A stretch of DNA of 64,000 bases from Nesterenkonia marinintestina (GCF_025420485.1 NZ_JAOEFD010000002.1:183113-247112), one strand, 5' to 3'; positions 36,480-44,776 are shown, counted from the stretch's first letter. The notes: a model not told the origin generated them from the sequence alone. Translations and numbers: made by a program.

Positions 36480-37205
36480 TCACCACTCTACCGACAGGGG
36501 CCCCTCGCCCCGGTCGCGGGCGAAACGGCGTGCGAAGGCGGAGGCCGGCGCCTCGGCGATCGCCGACCAGGTGCCCTGCTGGACGACGCGGCCGTCGCCG
36601 AGCACGACGACCCGGTCGCTGAGCGCGCGGGCCTCTCCGGTCGAATGGGTGATCAGCACCGCAGTCCTGTCGACGAGCACGCGTGCGAGGAGCGTGCCGA
36701 TGGTCTCGCGCGAGTCCTCGTCCAACGCAGCCATCGGCTCGTCCAGCAGGAGCAGCTCGGGATCCGGAGCCAGGGCGCGGGCGACGGCGACCCGCTGGGC
36801 CTGTCCTCCGGAGAGGCTCGCCGGCCGGCGGGTGGCCAGGTCCGGGGCGCCGACCTCTTCGAGGGCGCTGCGGGCTGCGGCGTGGGCGGCGGCGCGGCGG
36901 ACGCCGGCGGCGCGCAGCCCGAACGCGGTGTTCTCCAGGACGTCCATGGTGGGGAACAGCAGCGGCTGCTGCAGGAGCAGGCCCACCCGCCGCCGATGCG
37001 GCGGCAGCTCGTGCAGGCGACGGTCGGAGGCCAGCACCTCCGCACCGCGGGGCCGCAGCAGCCCGGAGACGACCTCGAAGGTGGACGACTTGCCCGAGCC
37101 GTTGGGTCCGATCAGAGCGGTGGTCGAGCCGTCGGGGACCCGCAGGGCGATGTCGAGTCCGCGCTCCGGGAGGCGGTAGGAGACGTGCAGTGCCGACCCG
37201 GCCAT
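36480..37205 (-). CDS. modC: Molybdate ABC transporter ATP-binding protein
   Basis: A 241-residue ABC ATPase. Walker A is GPNGSGKSSTFEV near residue 36, the Q-loop is LLLQQPLLFPTMDVLENTAFGL, the signature is LSGGQAQRVAVARALA, and Walker B is LLLLDEPMAALDE followed by ITHS. It lacks the C-terminal TOBE domain of many ModC proteins; a separate HTH/TOBE protein is encoded upstream in the operon. ATG overlaps the modB stop by one base. A much longer in-frame reading upstream is rejected as a shadow of modB. Confidence 0.9.
   Translation of the reverse strand: MAGSALHVSYRLPERGLDIALRVPDGSTTALIGPNGSGKSSTFEVVSGLLRPRGAEVLASDRRLHELPPHRRRVGLLLQQPLLFPTMDVLENTAFGLRAAGVRRAAAHAAARSALEEVGAPDLATRRPASLSGGQAQRVAVARALAPDPELLLLDEPMAALDEDSRETIGTLLARVLVDRTAVLITHSTGEARALSDRVVVLGDGRVVQQGTWSAIAEAPASAFARRFARDRGEGPLSVEW
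36485..36490 (-). promoter_or_regulatory. -10 box inside modC for the ankyrin gene
   Basis: TAGAGT on the minus strand, then GGTGACC, then ATG at 36477. The box lies within the last codons of modC. Confidence 0.35.
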
Positions 37206-37990
37206 CAGCGGCTCCGCGACCGGGTGTAGGTCGCGCCGACGACGACGGCGGCGATGATGACCAGCAGGAGGGACAGCGCCACGGCCCCGTCCGGGTCGGT
37301 CTCGCGCAGCAGGTAGATCTCCAGCGGCAGAGTCCGCGTGGTGCCCTGCAGCGAGCCGGCGAAGGCGATCGTCGCCCCGAACTCGCCCAGGGAGCGGGCG
37401 AAGCACAGCACGGTGCCGGTGACGAGCGCGGGGGCGAGCACCGGCAGCGTCACCCGGCGCAGCGTGTACCCGGGGGAGGCGCCGAGTCCGGCGGCGACCC
37501 GTTCGTAGCGGACGTCGTGGGAGCGGACGGCGCCCTCCACGGTCAGCACCATGAACGGCAGAGAGACGAACGTCTGGGCCAGCACCACCGCCAGCCACGT
37601 GAATGCGATCTGCACACCGGCGGCTTCGAGGGCCGATCCGAGGACTCCCACCCGGCCGAAGGTGTAGAGCAGCGCGATCCCGCCGACGACCGGAGGCAGC
37701 ACCAGCGGCAGCAGGACGCAGGTGCGCACGATCGAGATGCCGGGGAACCGGACTCGCGCCAGCAGCAGTCCCAGGGGGATGCCGACGAGGATGCAGACGG
37801 TCGTGGCCGTCAGCGAGGTCCGGAGGGACAGTCCCAGCGCCGTCAGCGCCGAGTCCTCGGTGATCAGCGTGAGGAAGGCGCTGAAGTCCGCGCGGAGGAT
37901 CAGGCCGAGCAGGGGAAGCAGGATCACGGCGCCGCCGAGCAGTCCGAGCGGCAGCAGGGCGCGCGGCAGCGGGGGAGCGGCGGCGCCCAT
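37205..37990 (-). CDS. modB: Molybdate ABC transporter permease
   Basis: A 261-residue inner-membrane permease with about five helices. It has the ABC coupling loop RYERVAAGLGASPGYTLRRVTLPVLAPALVTGTVLCFARSLGEFGAT, whose ARSLGEFGAT end is characteristic of molybdate and sulfate permeases. ATG at 37990 overlaps the modA stop (TGATG), and its own stop overlaps modC in the same way. Confidence 0.92.
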   Translation of the reverse strand: MGAAAPPLPRALLPLGLLGGAVILLPLLGLILRADFSAFLTLITEDSALTALGLSLRTSLTATTVCILVGIPLGLLLARVRFPGISIVRTCVLLPLVLPPVVGGIALLYTFGRVGVLGSALEAAGVQIAFTWLAVVLAQTFVSLPFMVLTVEGAVRSHDVRYERVAAGLGASPGYTLRRVTLPVLAPALVTGTVLCFARSLGEFGATIAFAGSLQGTTRTLPLEIYLLRETDPDGAVALSLLLVIIAAVVVGATYTRSRSR

Positions 37991-38781
37991 CACTGCTCCT
38001 CGGGGACGGCGAAGCCCGCGTCCTCGAGCACGGATCGTCCCTCCGTCGAAAGCACGTGCTCCACGAACGCCTCTGCGATCGACGTGTCCTCGGCCCGGTC
38101 GAGCACACCGATCGGATAGCGGTTGACCACCTCGTCGCCCTGGTCGACGTCGATGCTGTTCACCTCGTCCTGCGCTCCGGCGGCATCGGTGACGTACACC
38201 AGCCCGGCGTCGGCCTGCCCGGAGCTGACCTTGCCCAGCACATCGGTGACCTGCCGCTCCTCGCTGACCGGCGAGACCTCCAGGCCCTCGGCCTCGAGCA
38301 GGGCCTCGGAGGCCTTCCCGCACGGCACCTGGGGTGCGCAGAGGACGACGTCGACTCCGTCGTCGGTGAGGTCCTCGAGGTCCTCGACGCCGGCGGGATC
38401 GTCCTTGGGGGTCACGACGGTGAGGGTGTTCTCGGCGAAGATCTGCGTGTCCCCGGCGAGCGCCCCGTCGGCGATGAGCTGCTCCATCGTGTCCTCGTCA
38501 GCGGTCGCGATCACGTCGGCGGGTGCTCCTTCGGTGATCTGTGCGACGAGGTCGGAGGAGCCGGCGAAGTTCAGCTCCACCGCCCGGTCGGGGTGCTCCG
38601 ACTCGAAGGACTCGGCGAGGTCGGAGAACGTCTCGTGCAGCGAGGCCGCGGCGAAGACGTGCAGGGTCTCCTGCTGGGAGTCCTGCCCCGAGTCCTCGGC
38701 GCACGCGGTGAGGATCAGGGGGACGCCGAGCACGAGGGCGACGCAGGGCGCCGGGCGCGTGATCGGCATCGTCGAGACCAT
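37990..38781 (-). CDS. modA: Molybdate-binding lipoprotein
   Basis: A 263-residue substrate-binding protein. The signal peptide ends in the lipobox LILTAC (Cys 27). The mature protein begins LHVFAAASLHETFSDLAESFE and continues VELNFAGSSDLVAQITEGAPADVIATAD, the oxyanion-binding segments of ModA. A late VTDVLGKVSSGQADAGLVYVTDA motif is also typical. ATG at 38781 lies 6 nt after a -10 box; an internal ATG at 38769 is possible. Confidence 0.93.
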   Translation of the reverse strand: MVSTMPITRPAPCVALVLGVPLILTACAEDSGQDSQQETLHVFAAASLHETFSDLAESFESEHPDRAVELNFAGSSDLVAQITEGAPADVIATADEDTMEQLIADGALAGDTQIFAENTLTVVTPKDDPAGVEDLEDLTDDGVDVVLCAPQVPCGKASEALLEAEGLEVSPVSEERQVTDVLGKVSSGQADAGLVYVTDAAGAQDEVNSIDVDQGDEVVNRYPIGVLDRAEDTSIAEAFVEHVLSTEGRSVLEDAGFAVPEEQ

Positions 38782-38787
38782 CAGGTC

Positions 38788-38834
38788 AGCATATGCGTGC
38801 TCGAAGACGATATCCAGCCGCAGATGCGGATCTG
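38788..38834 (-). promoter_or_regulatory. modA promoter with upstream palindrome
   Basis: TATGCT (minus strand, 38793-38788) is followed by 6 nt and the modA ATG. Upstream at 38821-38834 lies CAGAT-GCGG-ATCTG, a 5-bp-arm dyad placed between the HTH/TOBE gene and modA. It could be the operator of a molybdate-responsive regulator such as the adjacent HTH/TOBE protein. Confidence 0.45.
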
Positions 38835-38836
38835 TA

Positions 38837-39232
38837 TCAGCGCGGCGTCTCCACCACGACGTGCGTGGCCTTCACGGTCGCGGTGGCGAGCTCTCCGGGG
38901 GCCAGGCCGAGCTCCTCGACGGCCTCCGCGGAGAGCAGGGACACCACACGGTGCGGCCCGGCCTGGATGTCCACCTGGGCCATGACGCCGTCGACGGTGA
39001 CCCGCGTGACGAGGCCGACGAAGCGGTTGCGGGCGGAGGAGGGGTGGGCCGCGGGATCCTCGGGGCTGGCCGCCGATTCTCGGACCAGCGCCGCCAGCTC
39101 CGCCCCCTCGACGACCGTTCGGCCCGACGCGTCGACGGTGGAGCTCAGCCGACCCGCACCGATCCAGCGGCGCAGCGTGTCGTCGCTGACTCCCAGGAAC
39201 GCGGCCGCCTGGGCCACACGGAAGTGCCTCAT
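38837..39232 (-). CDS. Helix-turn-helix protein with TOBE (molybdate-binding) domain
   Basis: A 131-residue two-domain protein. Residues 1-40 (RVAQAAAFLGVSDDTLRRWIGAGRL) form an excisionase/MerR-like helix-turn-helix. Residues 68-131 (RNRFVGLVTRVTVDGVMAQVDIQ, then SLLSAEAVEELGLAPGELATATVKATHVVVE) form a Mop/TOBE fold that binds molybdate or tungstate. This is the expected shape of a molybdate sensor or storage protein controlling the mod genes. It differs from E. coli ModE in its HTH type. It sits directly before modA. Confidence 0.85.
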   Translation of the reverse strand: MRHFRVAQAAAFLGVSDDTLRRWIGAGRLSSTVDASGRTVVEGAELAALVRESAASPEDPAAHPSSARNRFVGLVTRVTVDGVMAQVDIQAGPHRVVSLLSAEAVEELGLAPGELATATVKATHVVVETPR

Positions 39233-39260
39233 GTCCTGCTCCTCTCACCGGCGGGTGGTC

Positions 39261-40475
39261 TCACCAGGGTAGGTCCAGCACGGGTGTGGGGTCCTGTGCG
39301 GCCAGACCTGCGCGCGGCAGCACCAGCAGACCGTCGGAGCCGGCCAGTCCGCGCAGCATGTGCGCCCCGGTGGAGTGCGCCGTGCGCCATACGCCGTCCG
39401 CGCCGCGGAGCCCCGGCACCAGACGGTCGGAGGGCGAGGGCGGCGTCGGCTCGGCGAGGCGCGCCGACTCGGACGGCGCCGGCCCACGTCCCAGCATGGC
39501 CTCGATCGCGGGCTGCACGACGATCCGCAGAGCCACCATGGCCGCCAGCGGGTTCCCCGGCAGGGCGGCGACCGGCACAGCACGCCCGGCGGAGGACCGT
39601 ATCCGAGACGCCATGGTGGGGTGCCCGGGACGCATCGCGATCCCGTCGATCACCGGCTCCGCCTCCAGGGTCAGGAGACGTCGGACCGAGTCGGCCTCCG
39701 ACCTCCCGGTCCCCGCGGTGGTGATCACCAGGTCGGAGACCTCCACGGCCTCGTGCAGGGCACCTTCGAGGGCGGAGGCCGCATCGGACAGCCGATGCAC
39801 GGCGATCGGCTCGGCACCCAGGCTGCGCAGGACGGTCGGCAGAACCGGAGTGAAGCTGTCCCGGACCTGGCCGGGCTCAGGCACCCCCTGGGAGATCACC
39901 TCGTCTCCGGTGGTCAGCACTGTGACCCGCGGAGGGGCCGCGACGGGGACGTCGTCGAATCCTGCGACGGTCAGGTAGGAGATGTGGGCCGGCGTGAGCA
40001 CCGTGCCGGCGGAGACCATCAGGGCACCCTCCGGCGCTTCGCAGCCCGCAGTGCGGATGTGACGGCCGGGGGACAGCTCGCGCCGCGCGGCCTCGGAGTC
40101 GGGGGCCTCGAGGCGGATGCGTCCGCCGCGCACGTCGAGGTACTCCTGTCGGACGACTCCGTCCGCGCCCTCGGGGATCAGACCCCCGGTCAGCACCGGA
40201 CGGGCGGCCCCCTGGTGGAGCGGGCGAGCGCCGGAGGCGGCGTGGTCCTCCCGTCCGTCCGCGACGACGGCGTCCAGCCGCCACGGGCCGGGTCCCGAGA
40301 CGACGTAGCCGTCCATGGCGGAGGAGTCGTAGTGGGGGATCGGTCGCGGCGCACGGACGTCGTGCGCGGCGGTGCAGCCTGCGGCCCGGACCAGGGGTGT
40401 GAGCCGTGCCGGCTGGGGACCGCCCAGACCGGAGGCCAGCGCCATGGCTTCGTCCCAGGTCGGCTCCTCCGGCAC
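39261..40475 (-). CDS. moeA: Molybdopterin molybdotransferase MoeA, first copy
   Basis: A 404-residue enzyme that inserts molybdate into adenylylated molybdopterin. MoeA signatures: IPHYDSSAMDGYVV near residue 45, GGLIPEGADGVVRQEY, VTVLTTGDEVI, DLVITTAGTGRSEADSVRRLL and VAALPGNPLAAMVAL. The usual SGG of the third domain reads TAGTG here and the PGGP-like motif is RPGHPTM, so this copy is the more diverged of the two. GTG start one base after moaD. Part of the leftward moaA operon. Confidence 0.85.
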   Translation of the reverse strand: MPEEPTWDEAMALASGLGGPQPARLTPLVRAAGCTAAHDVRAPRPIPHYDSSAMDGYVVSGPGPWRLDAVVADGREDHAASGARPLHQGAARPVLTGGLIPEGADGVVRQEYLDVRGGRIRLEAPDSEAARRELSPGRHIRTAGCEAPEGALMVSAGTVLTPAHISYLTVAGFDDVPVAAPPRVTVLTTGDEVISQGVPEPGQVRDSFTPVLPTVLRSLGAEPIAVHRLSDAASALEGALHEAVEVSDLVITTAGTGRSEADSVRRLLTLEAEPVIDGIAMRPGHPTMASRIRSSAGRAVPVAALPGNPLAAMVALRIVVQPAIEAMLGRGPAPSESARLAEPTPPSPSDRLVPGLRGADGVWRTAHSTGAHMLRGLAGSDGLLVLPRAGLAAQDPTPVLDLPW

Positions 40476-40476
40476 C

Positions 40477-40755
40477 TCAGCCCCCGGAGAAGGGGGGCAG
40501 GACGTCCACGGTGTCGCCGGGGGAGACGGTGCGGCCCTGCGCGAGCCGACGCCCGGAGACCAGGCAGCTGCTGCGGCGCAGGACGAGCTCCAGAGGCGGT
40601 TCTCCCTCGGGTGCGGTGGGATGACGCTCGGCCAGCCTCGCGAAGAGGGCGTCCCGGTCCACCGGTCCCTCGACCTCGAGCTCCTCGACCTCGGTCCCCG
40701 CCGCGGCGGCGGCGGCCGCGAAGTAGCGCACGGTCAGACGTCCGCCCACCGTCAT
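40477..40755 (-). CDS. moaD: Molybdopterin synthase small subunit
   Basis: A 92-residue ubiquitin-like sulfur carrier ending in SGG, the C-terminal Gly-Gly that is thiocarboxylated to deliver sulfur for molybdopterin. The sequence starts LTVRYFAAAAAAAGTE and closes VSPGDTVDVLPPFSGG. ATG at 40755 overlaps the moaA stop. A longer in-frame reading upstream is rejected because it lies inside moaA and has no MoaD-like sequence. Its partner MoaE is part of the fusion protein at 43769-44776. Confidence 0.9.
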   Translation of the reverse strand: MTVGGRLTVRYFAAAAAAAGTEVEELEVEGPVDRDALFARLAERHPTAPEGEPPLELVLRRSSCLVSGRRLAQGRTVSPGDTVDVLPPFSGG

Positions 40756-41867
40756 CCTCCGATCGCCGACATGGAACGGTCGGGCTGGACGTAGTCGGCT
40801 CCGCCGAGCCCGGGGGCGTCCATGCCGTGGGCGGCCGGCTTGAGCCAGGTGGCCTGCCGCCACACCTGGGCGAGTTCGGCGTCGGAGTGTCCGGCCCGCA
40901 GCAGGCTCAGCAGGTCGAACTCCTCGTGCGAGAAGAGGCAGGTGCGGATGCGTCCCTCGGCCGTGAGGCGCGTCCGGGTGCAGTCGCCGCAGAACGGCTC
41001 GGTGACCGATGCGATGATCCCCACCCGGCCGAGCCGCACGTCGGAGTCGGGGTCACGGACGATCCACCGCTGCGCGGGAGCACCGTCGCGCGGGACGTCG
41101 TCGGGTTCGAGTCGCCAGCGTGAGCCGATGCGCTCGCGGATCTCGACTGCGGTGACCATGCCGTCGCGGGTCCAGCCGTGGTCTCCGTCGAGCGGCATCT
41201 GCTCGATGAAGCGCAGCTCCAGGCCCCGTTCCAGGCAGAACGCCAGCAGCTCGTCGGCCTGGTCGTCGTTGACCCCGCGCATCAGCACGGCGTTGACCTT
41301 CACCGGACGCAGTCCGGCCCGCCAGGCGGCGTCGATGCCGCGCAGCACGGGCGCGAGCCGGTCGCGGCGGGCCATCTCGCGGTACGTCTCCGCATCCACG
41401 GTGTCGAGGGAGACGTTGATCCGGTCCAGGCCGGCGGAGACGAGGTCCGCGGCGCGGCGGTCGAGTCCCACGGCGTTGGTGGTGATCGAGATCGGCAGCC
41501 GCGGGTGGTCGGCCCGGACCCCGGAGATGATGTCCTCCAGATCCGGACGCACCAGAGGCTCGCCCCCGGTGAGCCTCAGCTCGCGGACGCCGAGGTCGGA
41601 GACCGCGATCGAGACCAGCCGACGGACCTCCGCGGGTGTGAGGAGCGAGGACTGCGGCATCCACTGCATGCCTTCGGCCGGCATGCAGTAGGTGCAGCGC
41701 AGGTTGCACTTGTCGGTCAGGGAGATCCGCAGGTCAGAGCCGAGGCGGCCGAACGTGTCGACGAGGCCGCCGGAGGTCGGGGCTCCTGCGGCGCGCCGCG
41801 CCAGAGCCGCGGCGGCCTCCTGGGCGGAGGCGTCGCGCACCGTGGGGATTCCCAGCCGTACAGCCAT
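40752..41867 (-). CDS. moaA: GTP 3',8-cyclase MoaA
   Basis: A 371-residue radical-SAM enzyme, first step of molybdopterin synthesis with MoaC. The N-terminal cluster Cys are 54, 58 and 61 in DKCNLRCTYC. ELRLTGGEPLVRPDLEDII is the GGEP motif. The second 4Fe-4S site is PFCGDCTRTRLTAEGRIRTCLF near residue 300. The C-terminus ends in the required Gly-Gly. First gene of the leftward Mo operon, divergent from moeA2. Confidence 0.95.
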   Translation of the reverse strand: MAVRLGIPTVRDASAQEAAAALARRAAGAPTSGGLVDTFGRLGSDLRISLTDKCNLRCTYCMPAEGMQWMPQSSLLTPAEVRRLVSIAVSDLGVRELRLTGGEPLVRPDLEDIISGVRADHPRLPISITTNAVGLDRRAADLVSAGLDRINVSLDTVDAETYREMARRDRLAPVLRGIDAAWRAGLRPVKVNAVLMRGVNDDQADELLAFCLERGLELRFIEQMPLDGDHGWTRDGMVTAVEIRERIGSRWRLEPDDVPRDGAPAQRWIVRDPDSDVRLGRVGIIASVTEPFCGDCTRTRLTAEGRIRTCLFSHEEFDLLSLLRAGHSDAELAQVWRQATWLKPAAHGMDAPGLGGADYVQPDRSMSAIGG

Positions 41868-41873
41868 ACAGAG

Positions 41874-41879
41874 AGTCTA
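41874..41879 (-). promoter_or_regulatory. -10 box of the leftward moaA-mod operon
   Basis: TAGACT on the minus strand, then CTCTGT, then ATG at 41867. No Shine-Dalgarno is present, so the message is probably leaderless. Confidence 0.5.
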
Positions 41880-41928
41880 TCAATGAGAAGAAACTTCCAT
41901 GATGCGGACACAGGGCGGCGGTTGTCGC

Positions 41929-41934
41929 TACCGT
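41929..41934 (+). promoter_or_regulatory. -10 box of the rightward moeA2-fdh operon
   Basis: TACCGT is followed by GGGGGTC and the ATG at 41942. With the facing moaA box it makes a compact divergent promoter pair within 74 bp, leaving no space for a Moco riboswitch. Confidence 0.42.
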
Positions 41935-41941
41935 GGGGGTC

Positions 41942-43234
41942 ATGACTGCACACGACCGAGGCGGGTCCGGCTTCCGTCGCCGGAGCCTCGACGCCCATCG
42001 CCGGGCGATGACCGAGCTGCTGCTAGCCACGGGTGGGCCGTCGGCGCACGGCCGCACAGAGGTCGTGCCGACGGCGGACGCCCTGGGACGGCTCACCGCC
42101 CGTGCGGTCCGGGCCGAGGTCCCGCTGCCGCGCTTCGACGACTCGCAGATGGACGGGTTCGCCGTGCGGGCCGCCGAGACACCGGGAGTCCTGCGCACCA
42201 CGGATCCCGTACCCGCAGGCGGGCTGCCCGAGGCGCTCCCCCCTCGGTGCGCGGCTCCGATCATGACCGGTGCTCCCCTGCCGGAGGGCGCGGACGCGGT
42301 CGTCCCGGTGGAGGCCACGGACGCCGAGCGCTTCGACCCCGCCGGAGCCGGGCCCGACTCCGTCGAGGTTCCTCGGACCGGTGCCGGGACCTATGTGCGG
42401 CGTCGTGGGAGCGACGTCGACGTCGGGGACGAGGTCCTGTCCGCCGGAGCGCGACTCACCGCCGCCGGGATCGGTGTGCTGGCCTCCCTCGGACTCACCG
42501 AGACGGAGGTCGTCGCGCGCCCCCGCGCCATGGTGCTGGTCGGAGGGGATGAGGTCGTCCCGCCGGGATCCGAGATCGGTCCGGGTCAGGTCTACGACGC
42601 CAACGGGGGTCTGCTCAGCGGGTGGCTCGCCGCCCGCGGGCTCGAGGTGGTCGCGGTCCGGATCGTCGACGACTCCGAGGGGAGGTTCGCAGCGCGTCTG
42701 CGCGCCGACCTGGCGCTGCACGGCCCAGATCTGGTCGTCACTTCGGGTGGGATCTCCGCCGGACGGTACGAGGTCGTCCGGCAGAGCCTGGCATCGATGC
42801 CCGAGGCCGAGATGAGCATCGGCACCCTCGCGATGCAGCCCGGCGGCCCCCAAGGGTTGGGGACCGTCGGCGTCGACGGCCGCCCCCCGGCGGCGGTGGT
42901 GTCGCTGCCGGGGAACCCGGTCTCCACCTGGGTCAGCTGCGAGGCGCTGCTCGTCGATGCCCTGGCCGAGGCCTGGGGGCTGCCCCGACCCCACCGCTGG
43001 AGGTCCGCCAGGCTGGGACGAGCGGCACGACCGGCGGCGGAGAAGGACCAGATCCGTCGCGGGAGGTGCACTCCGCGGGGGGCCGGAGACGTCGGCCCGT
43101 CGGAGGTGGTGGCCTTCGAGGGCACCGGTTCTCACCTGTTGGCCGGAGCCTCGCGCGCCGACGTGCTGATCCGCCTTCCGGCCGGGGACGAGGAGCTGCC
43201 GCCAGGCACTACAGTGACGGTACGAGACCTGTGA
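41942..43234 (+). CDS. moeA: Molybdopterin molybdotransferase MoeA, second copy
   Basis: A 430-residue paralog with orthodox MoeA motifs: LPRFDDSQMDGFAVRA, PIMTGAPLPEGADAVVPVE, MVLVGGDEVVPPG, YDANGGLLSGWL, DLVVTSGGISAGRYEVVRQ, MQPGGPQGLG and VSLPGNPVSTWVS. It probably carries the main molybdenum-insertion role for the formate dehydrogenase encoded downstream. ATG at 41942 chosen over GTG at 41933 because the -10 box is 7 nt upstream of the ATG. Confidence 0.9.
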   Translation: MTAHDRGGSGFRRRSLDAHRRAMTELLLATGGPSAHGRTEVVPTADALGRLTARAVRAEVPLPRFDDSQMDGFAVRAAETPGVLRTTDPVPAGGLPEALPPRCAAPIMTGAPLPEGADAVVPVEATDAERFDPAGAGPDSVEVPRTGAGTYVRRRGSDVDVGDEVLSAGARLTAAGIGVLASLGLTETEVVARPRAMVLVGGDEVVPPGSEIGPGQVYDANGGLLSGWLAARGLEVVAVRIVDDSEGRFAARLRADLALHGPDLVVTSGGISAGRYEVVRQSLASMPEAEMSIGTLAMQPGGPQGLGTVGVDGRPPAAVVSLPGNPVSTWVSCEALLVDALAEAWGLPRPHRWRSARLGRAARPAAEKDQIRRGRCTPRGAGDVGPSEVVAFEGTGSHLLAGASRADVLIRLPAGDEELPPGTTVTVRDL

Positions 43235-43253
43235 GAGGACACCGCTGAGACGC

Positions 43254-43772
43254 ATGAGCACCACAGAAGACGCCGTTCCGCCGCGTCACGCAGGCCTGAC
43301 CCATGTGCGCGAGGACGGTTCCGCCCACATGGTCGACGTCGGCGACAAGGACGTCACCGCCCGCCGGGCCGCCGCCGAGTCGACCCTGCACACACGCCCC
43401 GACGTCGTCGCGCAGATCCTGACGGGCGGACTCCCCAAGGGCGACGCGCTGGCGGTCGCGCGCGTGGCCGGGATCATGGGGGCGAAGCGGACGCCGGAGC
43501 TCGTGCCGCTGTGCCACCCGCTGCCGATCAGCGGAGTCACCGTCGACTTCGCGCCCGCCGGCCCCGAGCAGGAGCCGGACGCCGTGCGGATCTCCGCCGA
43601 AGTGCGCACCACCGGTCGCACCGGCGTCGAGATGGAGGCGCTGACGGCCGCGTCCGTCGCCGCACTGACGCTCTACGACATGATCAAGGCGCTCGACCGT
43701 GCCGCGGAGATCACCGCGACCCGTGTGGTGACCAAGTCCGGGGGCGCTTCAGGAGACTGGAGCCGCGGGTGA
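43254..43772 (+). CDS. moaC: Cyclic pyranopterin monophosphate synthase MoaC
   Basis: A 172-residue hexameric enzyme that acts after MoaA to make cyclic pyranopterin monophosphate. AHMVDVGDKDVTARRA opens the conserved core. AKRTPELVPLCHPLPISGV, EVRTTGRTGVEMEALTAASVAALTLYDMIKALDR and TRVVTKSGGASGDW are the active-site segments, including the catalytic Lys in KSGG. The stop overlaps the GTG of the fusion gene. Confidence 0.95.
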   Translation: MSTTEDAVPPRHAGLTHVREDGSAHMVDVGDKDVTARRAAAESTLHTRPDVVAQILTGGLPKGDALAVARVAGIMGAKRTPELVPLCHPLPISGVTVDFAPAGPEQEPDAVRISAEVRTTGRTGVEMEALTAASVAALTLYDMIKALDRAAEITATRVVTKSGGASGDWSRG

Positions 43773-44776
43773 GCTCGACGCAGGATCACACCCCCAGACG
43801 CCGCTCCGACTTCGGAGCAGGTCGGCGGGCCGCCGTGGTCATCGCCTCCACCGCCGCCGCACGAGGCCGTGCCTCGGACACGGTGGGACCGGAGCTGGTG
43901 GCCTGGCTCAGCGGACACGGCTACGAGTGCGGCGAGCCGGTGGTCGTCGCCGACGGCGCGCCGGTCGCCGAGGAGCTCACCAGACTCCTCGTCACCCTGC
44001 CGGACGCCGAGCGTCCCCGATTCGTCATCACCTCCGGCGGCACCGGCATCAACCCCGACGACGCCACACCGGAGGCCACCGCGCCGCTGCTCGAGAAGCA
44101 GTCCCCGGGGATCATGCACTCGCTGTGGGCCCATGGGCTCCAGCACCTCCCCGAGGCCGGCATGAGCCGGGGCGTGGCCGGGGTGCGGGGCCGGACCTTC
44201 GTCGTCAACCTGCCGGGGTCCCCGGGCGGGGCACGGGACGGCATGCAGGTGCTCGACCCGCTGCTGCATCACATCCAGGCACAGATCGAAGACGTCCGCG
44301 ACCACCCGGACGATCACCGTCGCACTCCCGCCGGGGAGGTCGTCCCGTCCTCCGGCCCCGGGGTCGTCGCAGCGCGGGTCACCGGTGACCGTCTGGACGC
44401 ACAGGCCGCCGAGCACGCGGTCACCACGGCGCAGACCGGGGCCGCGGTGACCTTCCGCGGCGTCATCCGCGACCACGACTCGGGACGTGACGACGTCGAG
44501 GGCCTCACCTACACCGCACACCCGGCCGCCGAGGAGATCCTGGCCGAGACCGTGGCGGCGGTGGCCGCGGACCATCCGGAGGCGCGGATCTGGTGCGCCC
44601 ACCGTACCGGCGAGCTCGAGGTCGGCGACGAGGCGCTGGTGGTCGCCGTAGCCGCGGCCCACCGGGGTGAGGCGTTCGCCTGCTGCGCGGCGGTGGTCGA
44701 CGCCGTCAAGGCCGAGGTTCCCATCTGGAAGCAGCAGCACTATGCGGCGGGCGGCCACGACTGGATCGGACTGTGA
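43769..44776 (+). CDS. MogA/MoaB-MoaE fusion: molybdopterin adenylyltransferase and MPT synthase large subunit
   Basis: A 335-residue fusion. Residues 20-185 are a MogA/MoaB domain (AAVVIASTAAARG, then FVITSGGTGINPDDATPEAT, then FVVNLPGSPGG) that adenylylates molybdopterin. Residues 200-335 are MoaE (AAVTFRGVIRDHDSGRDDV, then HRTGELEVGDEALVVAVAAAHR, then EVPIWKQQHYAAGGHDWIG with the catalytic Lys), which combines with MoaD to add the two dithiolene sulfurs. The pathway order synthase then adenylylation is thus tethered in one chain. GTG start overlapping moaC. No frameshift or gap separates the halves. Confidence 0.9.
   Translation: MSSTQDHTPRRRSDFGAGRRAAVVIASTAAARGRASDTVGPELVAWLSGHGYECGEPVVVADGAPVAEELTRLLVTLPDAERPRFVITSGGTGINPDDATPEATAPLLEKQSPGIMHSLWAHGLQHLPEAGMSRGVAGVRGRTFVVNLPGSPGGARDGMQVLDPLLHHIQAQIEDVRDHPDDHRRTPAGEVVPSSGPGVVAARVTGDRLDAQAAEHAVTTAQTGAAVTFRGVIRDHDSGRDDVEGLTYTAHPAAEEILAETVAAVAADHPEARIWCAHRTGELEVGDEALVVAVAAAHRGEAFACCAAVVDAVKAEVPIWKQQHYAAGGHDWIGL

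Noticed and set aside
37991..38323. N-terminal extension of modB by 111 codons
   Set aside because: It would lie wholly inside modA, is Arg/Gly-rich, and has no homology; the ATG overlapping the modA stop is the coupled start.
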